Assembly (NCBI GenBank): GCA_029859455.1
Contig: JAOUDE010000149.1
Span: forward strand, 1 to 6,394
Length of the DNA: 6,394 nucleotides
Direction of reading: 5' to 3'
Source: Ignavibacteria bacterium
GTDB taxonomy: Bacteria; Bacteroidota; Ignavibacteria; UBA10030; UBA6906
In this document: positions 4,503 to 6,394 of the stretch, piece by piece
How positions within the stretch are numbered: the first letter of the stretch is position 1
Layout: each line of letters begins with the position of its first letter
Notes under the pieces: model-generated
What the model was told of the DNA's origin: nothing
Database searches by the model: none
What the model saw: the letters and a program-made list of their open reading frames with translations, nothing else
Program-made: the position numbers and the translations under genes

Positions 4503-6394
4503 ATGGCTCTCCCACTTGTTCTTGTTGCAGGATGTATCGGTCTACTGTTTGCAGGAGTTCTTGCGCGTGATGTGCTCCGGCGTGACTCAGGGACACCGGC
4601 GATGTTGGAAATTGCTTCCGCGATCCGGTCGGGGGCAGAGGCATTTCTCAGGCGGCAGAACCGGACGATTGCATATCTGTCAGTCACTCTCGCTTGTCTG
4701 ATCTATATCCTCTATGCGTTTGTCCGGGAGGGGACAGTTCATGATCCTGTCCCGTCAGCGACTCTTGCTTTTTGGACCACAGCCTCCTTCCTGTTCGGTG
4801 CACTTTGTTCAGTTCTTTCCGGATATATCGGGATGTGGACAGCCATACGAGCCAACATACGCACAGCCGCAGGGTCCCTGAAGGGAATGAACGAGGCGTT
4901 TCAACCGGCGCTCCGGGGTGGCGCGGTATCCGGGTTTTCAATCGTGGCCCTGAGCCTCCTCGGTGTCGCAGGCCTGTTCATCGCGGTCTCCTGGTCCGGG
5001 CTGGTACCCGACGAGACACGCATTCCCCTCCTGATTGTCGGTTATGGATTCGGGGCCAGTTTTGTCGCGCTGTTTGCCCAGCTCGGAGGCGGTATCTACA
5101 CGAAGGCTGCAGATGTCGGAGCGGATCTCGTAGGAAAGATCGAGGCAGGAATTCCAGAGGACGATCCGCGCAATCCGGCTGTGATCGCCGATCTTGTGGG
5201 TGACAACGTCGGTGATTGCGCCGGCAGGGGGGCGGATCTTTTTGAGTCGACAGCCGCTGAGAATATCGGGGCGATGATTCTGGCGGCCGGTTTGTATCGT
5301 GCGAATCCGGTTTTTCATGAGAGCGGGATTCCTGCCCTCGGGGTCCTGCTCTTCCCACTGGTCGGCAGGGCGTTTGGTATTGTTGCGTCAATGATCGGAG
5401 TGCTTCTCACAAGGACCAATAATGAAGAGGACCCTATGAAAGCACTGAATAGAGGGTATGCCGTTTCTTCGTTGCTTGCGATAATTGGTTTCTATGTCGC
5501 CGCCCGGTGGTTGCTCGGAAGCGAGTACTATTTCAATTTTTTCCTCTGCAGTGTCATTGGAGTCCTCACAGCATACGCGTTCGTTCTGATCACGCAGTAT
5601 TATACTGAATCGAAGTTCCGGCCTGTCCGGTCGATCGCTGATGCCTCGCGGACCGGTCCGGCGACGAATATCATTTCAGGGATCGCGGTCGGAATGGAAT
5701 CAACAGCGTATCCTGTCCTCACGATCTCCATCGCGATTGTTGCCTCGTACATTCTCGGGGAGACCTCCGGTCTCTACGGCGCAGGACTTTTTGGAACTGC
5801 AGCGGCGACGATGGGGATGCTTGGGACAGCGGCATACATTCTCGCAATGGATACCTTCGGTCCGATTACTGACAACGCAGGAGGGATCATCGAGATGAGC
5901 GGGCAGCCGGAGGAAATCAGGAACCGGACAGACCGGCTCGATGCGGTGGGGAACACCACGAAGGCTCTCACCAAGGGATACGCCGTCGGCTCTGCAGCAC
6001 TTGCTGCGTTTCTCCTGTTCTCGGCGTATATCGATGAAGTGAAAATCTACTATCCGTCCTTCAGTGGCGTGATCAACCTGAACAAACCTGAAGTCTTCGT
6101 CGGAGCAATGATCGGGGCCGCCCTCATTTTTCTGTTCTCTTCGCTCGCCATCAAGGCGGTCGGTAAAGCGGCGTCAACCATTATCAGCAATGTGCGCGAA
6201 CAGTTCCGCTCGAATCCCGGCATCATGGCCGGAACAAGCAAACCGGATTACGGGGAGTGTGTGGATATCGCGACGAAATCGGCACTGACCCACATGGTAG
6301 TTCCCGGTTTGCTGGTTGTCCTGACGCCGGTTGTTGTCGGGGTTGCCTTCCGCTGGTTGTTCAACAGTCTGGGGCAACCCTCCCACGGCGCAAC
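4503..6394 (+). CDS. hppA: Membrane-integral pyrophosphatase, K+-independent H+ pump (3' end cut)
   Basis: The enzyme splits cytoplasmic pyrophosphate into two phosphates and uses the energy to pump protons across the inner membrane. The frame is open from ATG 4503 to the window edge (630 codons visible). An in-frame TGA at 4488-4490 and no other start codon after it fix the start; AAGG at 4490-4493 is a weak ribosome binding site. The membrane helices are long and numerous, as in the family. Substrate-binding motifs are present: D204-V-G-A-D208 to K212, the E219-D-D-P-R-N-P block to D230, GDNVGDCAG (233-241) and D457-N-A-G-G, with K580-P-D-Y-G near the edge. The acidic residue used for ion coupling is present in DLFES (Glu248). 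In GNTTKALTKG, Lys487 and Thr490 occupy the positions that distinguish K+-independent from K+-dependent enzymes (Ala and Gly/Ala in the latter); known Na+ pumps of the family need K+, so H+ is the predicted ion. The last helices, including the final GG.WDN-type motif, lie beyond the window. Confidence 0.96.
   Translation, partial: MALPLVLVAGCIGLLFAGVLARDVLRRDSGTPAMLEIASAIRSGAEAFLRRQNRTIAYLSVTLACLIYILYAFVREGTVHDPVPSATLAFWTTASFLFGALCSVLSGYIGMWTAIRANIRTAAGSLKGMNEAFQPALRGGAVSGFSIVALSLLGVAGLFIAVSWSGLVPDETRIPLLIVGYGFGASFVALFAQLGGGIYTKAADVGADLVGKIEAGIPEDDPRNPAVIADLVGDNVGDCAGRGADLFESTAAENIGAMILAAGLYRANPVFHESGIPALGVLLFPLVGRAFGIVASMIGVLLTRTNNEEDPMKALNRGYAVSSLLAIIGFYVAARWLLGSEYYFNFFLCSVIGVLTAYAFVLITQYYTESKFRPVRSIADASRTGPATNIISGIAVGMESTAYPVLTISIAIVASYILGETSGLYGAGLFGTAAATMGMLGTAAYILAMDTFGPITDNAGGIIEMSGQPEEIRNRTDRLDAVGNTTKALTKGYAVGSAALAAFLLFSAYIDEVKIYYPSFSGVINLNKPEVFVGAMIGAALIFLFSSLAIKAVGKAASTIISNVREQFRSNPGIMAGTSKPDYGECVDIATKSALTHMVVPGLLVVLTPVVVGVAFRWLFNSLGQPSHGA

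Noticed and set aside
4487..4570. Short overlapping frame starting at ATG 4487, 16 nt before the hppA start
   Set aside because: It has no ribosome binding site and a Cys/Ser/Arg-rich translation without pattern, and it runs into hppA out of frame. Translational coupling is possible but unsupported.
4772..5391. Several 80-140-aa open frames on both strands inside the pyrophosphatase region
   Set aside because: The pyrophosphatase frame from 4503 carries invariant family motifs throughout this stretch, so these are shadows with Arg/Pro/Gly-rich unstructured translations.

Overview
The window (about 6.4 kb, moderate to slightly high GC) is a chromosomal segment that looks like a Bacteroidota/Chlorobiota-type (FCB group) bacterium. 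The taxonomic hints are a textbook Bacteroidetes-style promoter (TTTG, 19-nt spacer, TACCTTTG at 3811-3841), outer-membrane barrel-like proteins ending in an aromatic residue, and an envelope gene cluster that may be related to GldL/GldM. None of these is decisive, and no transfer signature, IS element, tRNA, rRNA or CRISPR array is visible.

Left part (1-3456, all on the minus strand, read right to left): a four-gene envelope cluster, probably one operon. First come two full-length tandem paralogues (436 and 414 aa) with signal peptides, a short helical/periplasmic N-terminal part and a C-terminal region that looks like an outer-membrane beta-barrel. After a 103-nt gap comes a 228-aa inner-membrane protein with three predicted membrane helices, a Pro/Ala linker and a cytoplasm-type coiled-coil tail. 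Only 6 nt later begins a gene cut by the window edge, whose 31 visible residues are a short N-terminus plus a single membrane anchor. The last two together resemble the layout of GldL (membrane helices with a buried Glu, then a coiled coil) followed by GldM (single N-terminal anchor plus periplasmic body). This is a hypothesis, not an identification.

Middle (3457-4428): a roughly 350-nt non-coding region separates this cluster from rightward genes. It is followed by a strong Bacteroidetes-type promoter, a 109-aa probable secreted four-cysteine protein whose stop codon lies inside a terminator-like hairpin, and an overlooked 37-aa single-span membrane protein with an excellent ribosome binding site.

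Right part (4429-6394): a perfect 12-bp-stem hairpin precedes a large open gene, cut by the window end, for a membrane-integral pyrophosphatase (hppA). Its Lys487/Thr490 signature (GNTTKALTKG) marks it as the K+-independent, proton-pumping type. It would use the energy of pyrophosphate hydrolysis to charge the cytoplasmic membrane. The 37-aa protein directly upstream is a candidate partner or leader peptide. A link between the two halves of the window is not evident beyond both acting at the cell envelope.
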